From Limnomonas spitsbergensis (Eukaryota; Chlorophyta; Chlorophyceae; Chlamydomonadales), in NCBI GenBank assembly GCA_037349105.1, contig JAYJMM010000039.1, positions 2,294,001 to 2,358,000 of the forward strand: a stretch of 64,000 nucleotides of DNA, written 5' to 3'. The position numbers and the translations under genes are program-made. Shown in pieces: positions 11,001-20,600 of this stretch. The notes under the pieces were generated by a model. The model did not search any database, had not been told where the DNA came from, and saw only the letters and a program-made list of their open reading frames with translations. Each line of letters starts with the position of its first letter. Position 1 is the stretch's first letter.

Positions 11001-14000
11001 CCATGCATGATTTGTTTACAGCTACAAGGGCTTCTACACTCGAGGGGAGGGCCGCTGGCCAGCAGTGGACAGGTGAGACTCGCCTTTCCTCTGTGCTCTT
11101 TTTACCCAGACTAGGCATTGCGAGCTGTAAACAGGTACGTGTGACTGACAGCCCCCCTCTCGAGTAACAGGAGTGTGATTGACAGGCCCACCTTCCCCCA
11201 AAAGCAATGGAAGTGTGACGAACAGATCTCAGAGTCAAAAAGTGCAACTGGCAGGCCCACCTCGTTCCAAGCACAGGAAGTGTGAATAGCAGCATCCCCT
11301 CGGGAGTCCAGGAAGTGTGATTGACAGGTCTGTCTTTCCTCAAGGAAAGGAAGTGTGACTGGAAGCCCTTCATCCTTAAGAGTGAGAGGAGTGTTGATGA
11401 CAGTCCCACCCAGAGTAAATAAGGTGTGACTGACGCCCACTTCCCAGTGAAGGAAGTGTGACCAACACGGAGTTCGTTACTCGTTGTATTTTCTCTAAGT
11501 GAAGGAAGCATCAATGACACAGATTTCATTGTTATTTGTATCTTCTATAAGCAAAGGAAGCATTGCTGGCACAGATTTATTTGCTATTTGTATATTCCAG
11601 AAGTGAAGGAAGTGTGACTGGCAGGCCCCCCCGTTCCCTCCCGCTGCTGACCCCAGGTGGTTCGAAGCCATGGAGGCGAGGGACACATACATGGGCACCA
11701 AGTCGGACTACTACACCCACTGCCACGACCTTCCGCCACAGATGGGGGGTCAGTGATTAGAAGTGGGACAAGGGGCTGGGTACAGCTAGAGGGACTTCTA
11801 CATGATCAATTAAGCTTGAAGTCGGACTAATACACACACCGCCACAACCTGCTGCCACAGATGTGGGTTGAGTGCTTATAAGTAGTTGAAGGACCCGGAT
11901 GTTCTCGTGGGACATGTACAAGAGCAGGTCAACACCAAACTGAGGCAGGTCGTCGCAATTCCAGAATTGCGACGACCTGCCTCGGCAGATGGGGTGTGGT
12001 CCCTGTACCCTGATCTCTGGCAGATTTAGGACAACCACACGCACTGCCCATAACCTGCCTCAGTAGATGGGGGGGGTGAGCATTGAGAACCCTCCTAGGT
12101 GGAGGGCTGAGAAGCCTCCTAGGTGTAGGGCTGAGAAGCCTCCTAGGTGTAGGGCTGAGAAGCCTCTTAGGTGTAGGGCTGAGAATCCCTCTTAGGTGTT
12201 GGTTCTAAAACCTGTATAACCCTTACCCGCAGGCCCTAAACCCTAGGTGTTGGGCAGTTAACCTAAGGTGAAGGGTTCACCCTAAACCCTTAACCCTAGG
12301 TGTTGGGCAGTGAGCCCCCTGGTGTCGGGTGTATAACGTCACTGCCCTCCTCCCAGGTTGTGCAATGACGCCGACGGGGATCCCGGTGGCTGGTATGATT
12401 GACGGGACAGACGCCCGCAGCTGGCGCCTGCCCCTGCCTCCCCTCAACGCCACCTCGCTGCCCGAGCCGTACTCGCGAGGGGAGCAGCCCGACCGCGACC
12501 GACTGCAGGCCGCTGCCAAAATGGTGAGAAGCTGAGAGGCTGGTATGAAGAAAGGGAGGGAGGGAGAGAGACAGGGGGGCAGGGAGTAGCCGAACTGCGA
12601 CCAACTGCAGGCTGCTGCCAAGATGATGAGAAGCTGAAAGGCTGGAAGGAAGAGGGAGGGTGGGAGTGAAAAGGAGGTTGGGGCGGGATAGGAGGGAGGG
12701 GGGAGAGTTTGGGGCAGGGTAGGGAGGGAGGAAGGTAGGAGGGGCAGGGCTCAGGGGCAGGGCTCAGGGCAGGGAGGGAGGAAGGTTGGAGGGACAGGGC
12801 TCAGGGGCAGGGAGGGAGGGCAGGGAGGGAGAAAGGTAGGAGGGGCAGGGCGCAGGGGCAGGGTGGGGGAGGGGTTAGTGGCAGGGAGGTAGGAGGGGCA
12901 GGGCTCAGGGGCAGGAAGGGAGGGGGGGAGTGGCAGGGAGGAGGCATGGCTCAATGTGCATGGCGATTTATGCTGGCGATGCTGGCGATTTATGCTGGGT
13001 AGGGCTACGAAAAGCCCGGGGTTCAGTTGGATCTTGAGGGTTCAGGATCTGTCCAGGCTTAAGGGTTCAGGATCTGTCTAGGCAGCAGGGATAGCAGTTT
13101 CACTCACGGTTTAAAAGCCTGACCTTAACCCTGTCTCCCCTTCTTGACATGCCTCCTCCGCTCCGTACACTGCATCCCATGCCCGTTCCTCGCATCCCGT
13201 CCTCTTCTCTGCATCAGATCCGGAACCGCGACGCGGTCGTGAAGTTTGCGCTCCGTGGCCCGGGGGCCCCCGGCCCGCGTCCTGTCTCGGCGCCGCTGTG
13301 TGACCCGTCGGCAATCCCTGCAATGGAGCATGCGGCGGCGATGGACGCGGCGATGCGAAGCATATCGCACGCGCTGCTCGTGGGGGTGGAGGCGCACAAG
13401 GTATCGGAGCACGCCGTCAAGGTGGGTGGGTGGATGGGTTAGTGGGTTAAGGTGCTCTTGGTATCAGAGCATGACGTGAGGGTGGGTGGGTGGGTGGACG
13501 AGAGGTGTGTTGGTTTCAAGTGCTCATGGTATGAAAGCATGACTTGAAGGTGGGTGGGTGGGTGGGTTACGGTGCTGGCGATCTGGGGATTGCACTGTTG
13601 TTGTTGCTGTTGCTATACGTCGACCCGGTGCCCTTTATAAAAGGGGCTGGAAGTAGCGCAAACCGCAAGAAGAAGGCGAGAAGGTTGCGGCCAGGATGGC
13701 ATGTGCGTACAGTGTGGTTCTGTCCTAAAAATTCAAATGTGATCTAGGTCAATAGGTTCAACGCCAGCTCAGCTTTCTCTTGATGCGGCTGGCCAGATGC
13801 AGCTCTGACACTTCTCCCATTCAAATCAAATTCAAATTCAAACGTTGGCAGGTGGCTTACGGAGGACCGAACTCATCTCAGCCAGCAGGCCTGCCCACTC
13901 TGCCGGCAATCTCCGGGGCCGAGTACATGCGAGACCGAGTGTGTGTGCCTCGCGACTTGCCCTTCCCCGCCGCACGTCAGTTCCGGGCTCATGTTAACTG

Positions 14001-14025
14001 GTTCATCGACCAGTTGGCCCAGTGA
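2061..14025 (+). CDS. glutathione S-transferase family protein, CPYC type, organelle-targeted
   Basis: Thirteen exons join in frame to 502 aa: 2061-2177, 3466-3548, 3802-3939, 4230-4248, 5132-5227, 5817-5982, 8690-8805, 9944-10029, 11022-11072, 11657-11748, 12357-12523, 13218-13421, 13852-14025. All introns are GT-AG. Residues 1-39 lack acidic residues and are Ser/Thr/Arg-rich, fitting a plastid or mitochondrial transit peptide. The 19-bp exon 4 carries a glutaredoxin-type active site, W113-CPYC-HK. It is followed by a thioredoxin-fold GST N-domain ([30 protein letters not shown] at the glutathione-binding turn) and a helical C-domain ([20 protein letters not shown]). A further C-terminal region ([32 protein letters not shown]) matches what I remember of plant and algal GST homologues. 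The expected activity is glutathione-dependent thiol transfer or peroxide detoxification; the substrate is unknown. Start: only ATG 2061 gives a transit peptide in phase with exon 2. The exon 12 donor could alternatively be at 13401. Confidence 0.88.
2178..3465 (+). other. GST intron 1
   Basis: Starts GTGCGC after CAAATGCAG and ends TTTGTAG. It holds a 30-bp repeat at 3026-3140 and many 'catgcatg/gcatgc' words (2270-2440) but nothing else I can identify. Confidence 0.6.
3026..3140. repeat. 30-bp tandem repeat, about 4 copies
   Basis: Unit of 30 bp built around 'gagtgcatgcccacttgcat' plus 'ggctgagcca'. The last three copies are nearly identical and the first is diverged. It is intronic (GST intron 1). 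The period is a multiple of three, so it reads as a 10-residue peptide repeat in several frames, which I take as a by-product. Confidence 0.85.
3717..3800 (+). repeat. telomere-like CCCTAAA tract upstream of acceptor
   Basis: Degenerate CCCTAAACCC-type repeats on the sense strand end directly at the acceptor of GST exon 3 (AG at 3800-3801). Similar tracts precede several other acceptors in this window. Confidence 0.6.
4405..4625. repeat. degenerate ~55-bp repeat in GST intron 4
   Basis: About four diverged copies of a block with 'caggccctgtcac' followed by 'aagagtggc' occur here (near 4412, 4450, 4490, 4560 and 4600). It is intronic, with no coding signal. Confidence 0.5.
4975..5052 (+). pseudogene. 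decayed duplicate of GST exon 5 start
   Basis: This copies the acceptor and first ~40 bp of true exon 5 (5132-5227): the same GAGCATTGAAGATTG lead, CTGCAG acceptor and GTGTGGCTGCAGCTGGAGG coding start. It then diverges into a stop after about 17 codons (VWLQLEEKN then divergence). The duplicated block includes about 30 bp of upstream intron. Flanking 'tgtagctgaa' words repeat between the two copies. It could act as a poison exon if spliced in, or simply be a relic. Confidence 0.7.
5281..5402 (+). repeat. two partial copies of GST exon 5 3' end with donor
   Basis: After true exon 5 (ends 5227 in GTTCATGAGAAAG|GTGGGT), the intron repeats this junction twice with divergence: near 5285-5315 (tttcatgagaaaggtgag) and near 5369-5402 (gtccatgaggaaggtggg, preceded by 'gagacaaggcgacgg'). 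Both copies keep a good donor. Confidence 0.7.
5600..5690. repeat. tandem duplication in GST intron 5
   Basis: Two copies of 'caatgatggtgaagt' followed by '...caatccactgtgat' lie about 60 bp apart, with a third partial copy at 5730-5765. Confidence 0.5.
5983..8520 (+). repeat. ~109-bp tandem array carrying the exon 6 splice donor, about 23 copies
   Basis: GST exon 6 ends GCGCTGATGCGATTGGAGC|GTGAGTGTGTA. The intron is then filled by about 23 copies of a 108-114 bp unit. Each contains 'gctgatgcgattggaac' directly followed by GTGAGTGTGTAGG, so exon tail plus donor are copied in every unit. The rest of the unit is a G-run of variable length (the main source of length variation), 'gtagtggtggtggagggtat', 'gcaacccttgggaggg', and 'aagaaggctctcaggagg'. 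Unit variants (gaggtg/cagaggca; tacttggaa/cacttggga) alternate. The last copy decays at 8505-8530. Reading on from exon 6 meets a stop near 6009, so use of any later donor would truncate the protein. Confidence 0.95.
8924..9320 (+). repeat. five copies of the exon 7 3' end and donor
   Basis: GST exon 7 ends ...CAACAGATGGAGGCTGCAGGG|GTGAGG at 8805. Copies of this junction follow at about 8924, 8968, 9155, 9232 and 9301. The 8968-9015 copy is almost exact over about 45 bp, beginning TCGATGGACTTGATTGCTC and ending GGTAAGG. The others keep only GAGGCTGCAGGGGTGAG-like cores. G-rich filler separates them. Confidence 0.85.
9560..9943 (+). other. GST intron 7, 3' part
   Basis: AT-richer unique sequence (9700-9890), then a C-rich polypyrimidine tract ending at the exon 8 acceptor (AG 9942-9943). 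No gene or repeat is seen. Confidence 0.5.
10085..10194. repeat. 21-bp tandem repeat, 5 copies
   Basis: Five near-identical copies of a 21-bp unit (aaggattatttgccatctgt plus one base), in GST intron 8. Confidence 0.9.
11130..11620. repeat. degenerate ~33-bp repeat in GST intron 9
   Basis: About 14 diverged units with a 'gaagtgtgactgacaggccc' core separated by short variable spacers. The last unit merges into the polypyrimidine tract of the exon 10 acceptor (AG at 11655-11656). Confidence 0.75.
11820..12085 (+). repeat. copies of the exon 10 3' end and donor
   Basis: Exon 10 ends with codons for [16 protein letters not shown] then the donor GGTCAGTG. Diverged copies follow at 11820-11885 (gtcggactaatacacacacc ... 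cagatgtgggttgagtg), about 11964-12000 (cgacctgcctcggcagatgg) and 12025-12085 (cacacgcactgcccataacc ... agatgggggggg tgagc). Each copy contains the exon tail and retains or nearly retains a donor. Confidence 0.75.
11942..11983. repeat. perfect 20-bp inverted repeat, 2-nt loop
   Basis: Arms 11942-11961 and 11964-11983 are exact reverse complements (gaggcaggtcgtcgcaattc) separated by only CA. The right arm is part of a duplicated exon 10 tail, so the left arm looks like an inverted copy of it. It would form a near-perfect hairpin in RNA or a cruciform in DNA. Confidence 0.9.
12090..12300. repeat. 24-bp repeat and telomere-like tract
   Basis: Five copies of a 24-bp unit (gagaagcctcctaggtgtag plus ggct) at 12095-12200, then CCCTAAACCCTAGG-type telomere-like repeats at 12235-12300, about 60 nt before the exon 11 acceptor (AG 12355-12356). 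Confidence 0.75.
12592..12645 (+). repeat. partial copy of exon 11 3' end and donor
   Basis: The exon 11 tail (CGACTGCAGGCCGCTGCCAA then ATG|GTGAGAAGC) recurs here as 'ccaactgcaggctgctgcca' followed by 'agatgatgagaagctga'. The GT of the donor has become GA in the copy. The flanking intron start 'gaggctggtatgaag' is copied too. Confidence 0.75.
12640..12960. repeat. G-rich simple repeat
   Basis: Imperfect GGGAGGGAGGAAGGTAGGAG / GGGGCAGGGCTCAGG units. It is intronic (GST intron 11), with no coding signal. Confidence 0.7.
13440..13565 (+). repeat. two further copies of the exon 12 3' end and donor
   Basis: Exon 12 ends GCGCACAAGGTATCGGAGC ... GTCAAG|GTGGGTGGG. Two diverged copies follow with a period of about 64 bp, near 13452 (gtgctcttggtatcagagc, atgacgtgagggtgggt) and near 13517 (gtgctcatggtatgaaagc, atgacttgaaggtgggt). 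Confidence 0.8.
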
Positions 14026-14657
14026 TGAGTGTTGATTGCGGGTTGTGAGTCCCAAGGCGCCTGATATATTACTGTACTTCCATCGGGGCTTGCCAGATGC
14101 CTGCCGAGCAGCGCTTGATTTTGATCCTTAACTGGTACAGGACATGCATGAGCTGAAGCATCTGTGTAAAATCACGTGAAGCTCAACGTTTGTCACCTTC
14201 AGTTTGTTCGGCTCTGATACGTCAAGCCTGGTCCAGCTTGGCTCCTTGGAAGGGAGGAGAGAAAATCCCATCATACCACCGAATCTTTACGAAGTTTTCA
14301 GAAGGCATGAACGAGATGAGAAGCATTCAATTACCCACCCCATTTCCTTGGTCTGCCCTGCCTTGTCGGTTGAATCTTACCCCATACAAGCGCGATCTCC
14401 GTTGCAAACACAAGCAAATGCCCTGGTATTAAAAAACGTAATCCTGATTGGGCAATCCATGCCGTTGTAACGTGAACCATTGATATCGTTAGCCCGCCTC
14501 TTTCCGGGACAGATGTATCCATGGCAGATCTCAAGTTCGGAGATTCCTCTGGGATTATGAAATCCGATCCAGCTATTCTTAATCCCCCCACAGTTCACGC
14601 AGCGCTGCTAGTCCTGTCGCGACAGAACGTTAACTTATTAGCTTGTCACCCACGGTC
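14026..14657 (+). other. intergenic region between GST and S28 peptidase genes
   Basis: About 630 bp. TGTAA, the usual volvocine poly(A) signal, occurs at 14165-14169, about 140 nt after the GST stop, and is a plausible 3' processing site. The rest should hold the promoter of the peptidase gene, but I see no clear TATA box. Confidence 0.5.
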
Positions 14658-17600
14658 ATGAATGGCACGCCAGGTCCATGTCGCTCCTCCTGCCTCGTCA
14701 CGCTCTGTTTACTTGCCCTAGGGTTGGGCCAGGAGCGCAGCACTGTGGCCGCGTTGAAGTCGGGTGTGATCAGGCAGGGATCTGCTCCTTCACCGCAACA
14801 AACCTCACGATCTGCTCGACACAGCCGAGCGCGGGTCGATGGCAGCCGTGCGGCAGCCCTCCATGAAGGGTCGTTGGTCGAGGCCTGGTACGAGCAGCCG
14901 CTGGACCACTTCCATTTCGAGAAGGGCAAGCAGCGATCATTTAAGCAGAGGTGGGTGAATAACGAGAGGCCGGACGAGAGGCTAGCTGATCGTGCAATCA
15001 GGGAGGATAGAATGACAGTCCTGCATGCCCCGCCCTGCATGACATCATGGCTTGGATGTGAGTATGTGACTGTCTATGACACTGGGAACTAAAATCTAGG
15101 ACACGGTACATTCCCATGTGGCATCAGTTACTTCCGCCAGATAGGGAACAAAGGAAGAGCAGGGAGATATCTAGGCTTGGGTGTGACGGTGTGACACTGG
15201 GTACCCAAACCCTACTAGACGGTACATGTCCATGTGGCTTCGGGTAATTCCACCAGATAGGTCAGAAAAATGAGATATTGGCTTGGGTGTGACGGTGTGA
15301 CACTGGGTACCCAAACCCTAGTAGACGGTACATGCCCATGTGACTTCGGGTAAAATTCCGCCAGACCGGAAAGAACGATTAATATCATACCACATTGTCG
15401 GAAGTCTCCCCCTCTTGATAAATCAAGGTTGTGTTTCATGGCACCGGGACTTCTTACTTCTTCAGCTTGCTCACGCTCTCTGTCCCCCTGCCTGTTAGTT
15501 CTGCCTGGAAAGATTTTTGGAAAGGGGATACGTAGACTATGCTATAATCACATGCAATAAAAGTGTGATAAATCATGCATGCATGCCTTGCATGCTCAGC
15601 ATGCTTTCCAAAGCACTGCTGCATGCATGGAGAACACTGTCATGCAAGCGATGCATACTGCCAAGCCCCCGATGGGAAAGGGACACAGGGTTTGTCTCAG
15701 CGCTCAGGTTGTTGCGACAAAGGTGACGCAACCACCCACGGCCTCTTTCACAAGGGCCAGGCAGAGCAAAAGGGCAGAGCAAAAGGGCAGAGCAAAAGGG
15801 CAGAGCAAAAGGGCAAAGCAAAAGGGCAAAGCAAAAGGGCACAGCAAAAGGGCAGAGCAAAAGGGCAGAGAAAAAGGGCAAGGCAGAAGGGCAAAGCAAA
15901 AGGGCAGAGCAAAAGGGCAGAGCAAAAGGGCAGAGATAAAGGGGAGAGCAAAAGGGCAGAGCTAAAGGGCCAGGCAGAGCAAAAGGGCAGAGAAAAAGGG
16001 CAAGGCAGAAGGGCAAAGCAAAAGGGCAGAGCATAAGGGCAGAGCAAAAGGGCAGAGCTAAAGGGCAGAGCAAAAGGGCAGAGCAAAAGGGCAGAGAAAA
16101 AGGGCAAGGCAGAAGGGCAAAGCAAAAGGGCAGAGCAAAAGGGCAGAGCAAAAGGGCAGAGATAAAGGGGAGAGCAAAAGGGCAAAGCAGAAGGGCAAAG
16201 CAAAAGGGCAGAGCAAAAGGGCAGAGCAAAAGGGCAGAGCAAAAGGGCAGAGATAAAGGGCAGAGCAAAAGGGCAGAGCATAAGGGCAGAGCAAAAGGGC
16301 AGAGCAAAAGGGCAGAGCAAAAGGGCAAAGCAGAAGGGCAAAGCAAAAGGGCAGAGCAAAAGGGCAGAGCAAAAGGGCAGAGCTCAAGGGCAGAGCTAAA
16401 GGGCAGAGCATAAGGGCAGAGCAAAAGGGCAGAGCAAAAGGGCAGAGCAAAAGGGCAGAGCAAAAGGGCAGAGAAAAAGGGCAGAGCAAAAGGGCAGAGC
16501 AAAAGGGCAGAGCATAAGGGCAGAGCAAAAGGGCAGAGCATAAGGGCAGAGCATAAGGGCAGAGCATAAGGGCAGAGCAAAAGGGCAGAGCATAAGGGCA
16601 GAGATAAAGGGCAGAGCAAAAGGGCAGAGCATAAGGGCAGAGCAAAAGGGCAGAGCAAAAGGGCAGAGCAAAAGGGCAGAGAAAAAGGGCAAGGCAGAAG
16701 GGCAAAGCAAAAGGGCAGAGCAAAAGGGCAGAGCAAAAGGGCAGAGCTCAAGGGCCAGGCAGAGCAAAAGGGCAAAGCAAAAGGGCAGAGCATAAGGGCA
16801 GAGCAAAAGGGCAGAGCAAAAGGGCAGAGCAAAAGGGCAGAGCAAAAGGGCAGAGCAAAAGGGCAGAGCAAAAGGGCAGAGCAAAAGGGCAGAGCAAAAG
16901 GGCAGAGCAAAAGGGCAGAGCAAAAGGGCAGAGCAAAAGGGCAGAGCAAAAGGGCAGAGCAAAAGGGCAGAGCAAAAGGGCAGAGCATAAGGGCAGAGCA
17001 TAAGGGCAGAGCATAAGGGCAGAGTAAAAGGGCAGAGCATAAGGGCAGAGCTAAAGGGCAGAGCAAAAGGGCAGAGCATAAGGGCAGAGCAAAAGGGCAG
17101 AGCAAAAGGGCAGAGCAAAAGGGCAGAGCAAAAGGGCAGAGAAAAAGGGCAAGGCAGAAGGGCAAAGCAAAAGGGCAGAGCAAAAGGGCAGAGCAAAAGG
17201 GCAGAGCTCAAGGGCCAGGCAGAGCAAAAGGGCAAAGCAAAAGGGCAGAGCATAAGGGCAGAGCAAAAGGGCAGAGCAAAAGGGCAGAGCAAAAGGGCAG
17301 AGCAAAAGGGCAGAGCAAAAGGGCAGAGCAAAAGGGCAGAGCAAAAGGGCAGAGCAAAAGGGCAAAGCAGAAGGGCAGAGCAAAAGGGCAGAGCTCAAGG
17401 GCCAGGCAGAGCAAAAGGGCAAAGCAAAAGGGCAGAGCATAAGGGCAGAGCAAAAGGGCAGAGCAAAAGGGCAGAGCAAAAGGGCAGAGCAAAAGGGCAG
17501 AGCAAAAGGGCAGAGCAAAAGGGCAAAGCAGAAGGGCAAAGCAAAAGGGCAGAGATAAAGGGCAAAGCAAAAGGGCAGAGATAAAGGGCCAGGCAGAGCA

Positions 17601-20600
17601 TAAGGGCAGAGCAAAAGGGCAGAGCAAAAGGGCAGAGCAAAAGGGCAAAGCAGAAGGGCAAAGCAAAAGGGCAGAGCAAAAGGGCAAAGCAAAAGGGCAG
17701 AGCTCAAGGGCCAGGCAGAGCATAAGGGCAGAGCAAAAGGGCAGAGCAAAAGGGCAGAGCAAAAGGGCAGAGCAAAAGGGCAGAGCTCAAGGGCCAGGCA
17801 GAGCATAAGGGCAGAGCAAAAGGGCAGAGCAAAAGGGCAGAGCAAAAGGGCAGAGCAAAAGGGCAGAGCTCAAGGGCCAGGCAGAGCATAAGGGCAGAGC
17901 AAAAGGGCAGAGCAAAAGGGCAGAGCAAAAGGGCAGAGCAAAAGGGCAGAGCAAAAGGGCACAGCAAAAGGGCAGAGCAAAAGGGCAGAGCAAAAGGGCA
18001 GAGCAAAAGGGCAAAGCAAAAGGGCAGAGCAAAAGGGCAGAGCAAAAGGGCACAGCAAAAGGGCCGAGCAAAAGGGCAGAGCTAAAGGGTCAGGCAAAGC
18101 AAAACAGAGCGAACTCACGTTGTTTCATTCACATCGACCCACGCCTATGGCCCTGAGGGTGCTTACTAGTAGGCCTGCCCATCAAGGACACAGCGGTGCG
18201 TGAACGGTACCGTTGTCCCGTTCTTTCAAACTCACGTTTGTACATTCTTAGCCTCACTGTTAAATGGCCCTGAGGGCATGTACCAGTGCTTCAGAAGTCA
18301 GAACCCTGTTGAACACTCACAATCCTTGTAACCCTTAACCCATGAAACCTTCACACTGAACCCTAAACCTGAAGGCCTGTTGCGTACTGATGCTCTGGAA
18401 CCCTGGTGAAATCTTTGGCTCCTTGTCTTGTAGCTCCCTTTTGCATGTCGCTGCGGTAATTCGATCTCTCGCATATGGTGCCGCGGTGTACCTGCAGTGT
18501 ACCTTTGTTGTAACTGCAGTGTACGGTACCTGCAGTGTACCTGCATTGTACCTTTGGAGCTGCCTTCCATTGAATAGAAGCTGCTCACCCCCTAGTGTTT
18601 AACTTAACTTTGTAACAAACAACCTTTGGCTTGCCACTGAGCTGCCACAGGGCTGATCCGGACCCAATTACTAAGCAAACATGCTCCAGACAACCTTTGG
18701 CAGGCAACTGAGCTGCCACGGGGCTGATCCTGACCCAATTACTAAGCAAACATGCTCCAAACAACCTTTGGCAGGCCACTGAGCTGCCACGGGGCTGATC
18801 CGGACCCAATTACTAAGCAAACATGCTCCAGACAACCTTATGCAGGCCACTGAGCTGCCACGGGGCTGATCCGGACCCAAGTACTAAGCAAACATGCTCC
18901 AAACAACTTTGGCAGGCCACTGAGCTGCCACGGGGCTGATCTGGACCCAATTACTAAGCAAACATGCTCCAAACAACCTTTGGCAGGCCACTGAGCTGCC
19001 ACGGGGCTGATCCAGACCCAAGTACTAAGCAAACATGCTCCAGACAACCTTTGGCAGGCCACTGAGCTGCCACGGGGCTGATCTGGACCCAATTACTAAG
19101 CAAACATGCTCCAAACAACCTTTGGCAGGCCACTGAGCTGCCACGGGGCTGATCCTGACCCAATTACTAAGCAAACATGCTCCAAACAACCTTTGGCAGG
19201 CCACTGAGCTGCCACGGGGCTGATCCGGACCCAATTACTAAGCAAACATGCTCCAGACAACCTTATGCAGGCCACTGAGCTGCCACGGGGCTGATCCGGA
19301 CCCAAGTACTAAGCAAACATGCTCCAAACAACCTTTGGCAGGCCACTGAGCTGCCACGGGGCTGATCTGGACCCAATTACTAAGCAAACATGCTCCAAAC
19401 AACCTTTGGCAGGCCACTGAGCTGCCACGGGGCTGATCCAGACCCAAGTACTAAGCAAACATGCTCCAGACAACCTTTGGCAGGCCACTGAGCTGCCACG
19501 GGGCTGATCTGGACCCAAATACTAAGCAAACATGCTCCAAACAACCTTTGGCAGGCCACTGAGCTGCCACGGGGCTGATCTGGACCCAAATACTAAGCAA
19601 ACATGCTCCAGACAACCTTTGGCAGGCCACTGAGCTGCCACGGGGCTGATCCAAACCCAAGTACTAAGCAAACATGCTCCAGACAACCTTTGGCAGGCCA
19701 CTGAGCTGCCACGGGGCTGATCTGGACCCAATTACTAAGCAAACATGCTCCAAACAACCTTTGGCAGGCCACTGAGCTGCCACGGGGCTGATCCAGACCC
19801 AAGTACTAAGCAAACATGCTCCAAACAACCTTTGGCAGGCCACTGAGCTGCCACGGGGCTGATCTGGACCCAAATACTAAGCAAACATGCTCCAAACAAC
19901 CTTTGGCAGGCCACTGAGCTGCCACGGGGCTGATCCGGACCCAAGTACTAAGCAAACATGCTCCAGACAACCTTATGCAGGCCACTGAGCTGCCACGGGG
20001 CTGATCTGGACCCAAGTACTAAGCAAACATGCTCCAGACAACCTTTGGCAGGCCACTGAGCTGCCACGGGGCTGATCCGGACCCAATTACTAAGCAAACA
20101 TGCTCCAAACAACCTTTGGCAGGCCACTGAGCTGCCACGGGGCTGATCCGGACCCAAACACTAATCAAACGTTCTCCACACATGCTTGGCAGGCCACTGA
20201 GCTGCAACGGGGCTGATTGGGACACGTCAAAGCCATGACCAATTTTGCGCCTCTCCCAACCCTGACCTCACCCCTTTCACGTGCTCGCCCTAAATTGGGT
20301 TAATAGGTTACGGGTCAGGGTTCATGGGCTACGAGTCCGGACTTAGGGTTGAAACTTGAGGGGTTAGGGTTTATGGTTGCCATGCCAGATTGGGAAATGC
20401 TTTCCAGTGGCAGGACCTGATCATGGCCTGGATATAGCCCGAGCTGAGAAGTTTGTGAAGTGTTTAAAGTCCAGCGGGGCATCACATTTGATGCATGGGA
20501 CTTGTGCCCGTAAACCGGTACAGGCACTGAATGCGCTAGGACAGGGAGCTAAAGCCAGTGACCCCCCGAGGCAAGCATAGCTGGGCCTGGCCAGGGGGTC

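Noticed and set aside
15573..18118. Very long open frames (up to 536 codons) rich in Leu/Cys/Phe/Pro on the minus strand, and Lys/Gly/Gln on plus
   Set aside because: They are the translation of a 13-bp tandem repeat (39-bp coding period), open in several frames at once, and lie in intron 1 of the peptidase gene.
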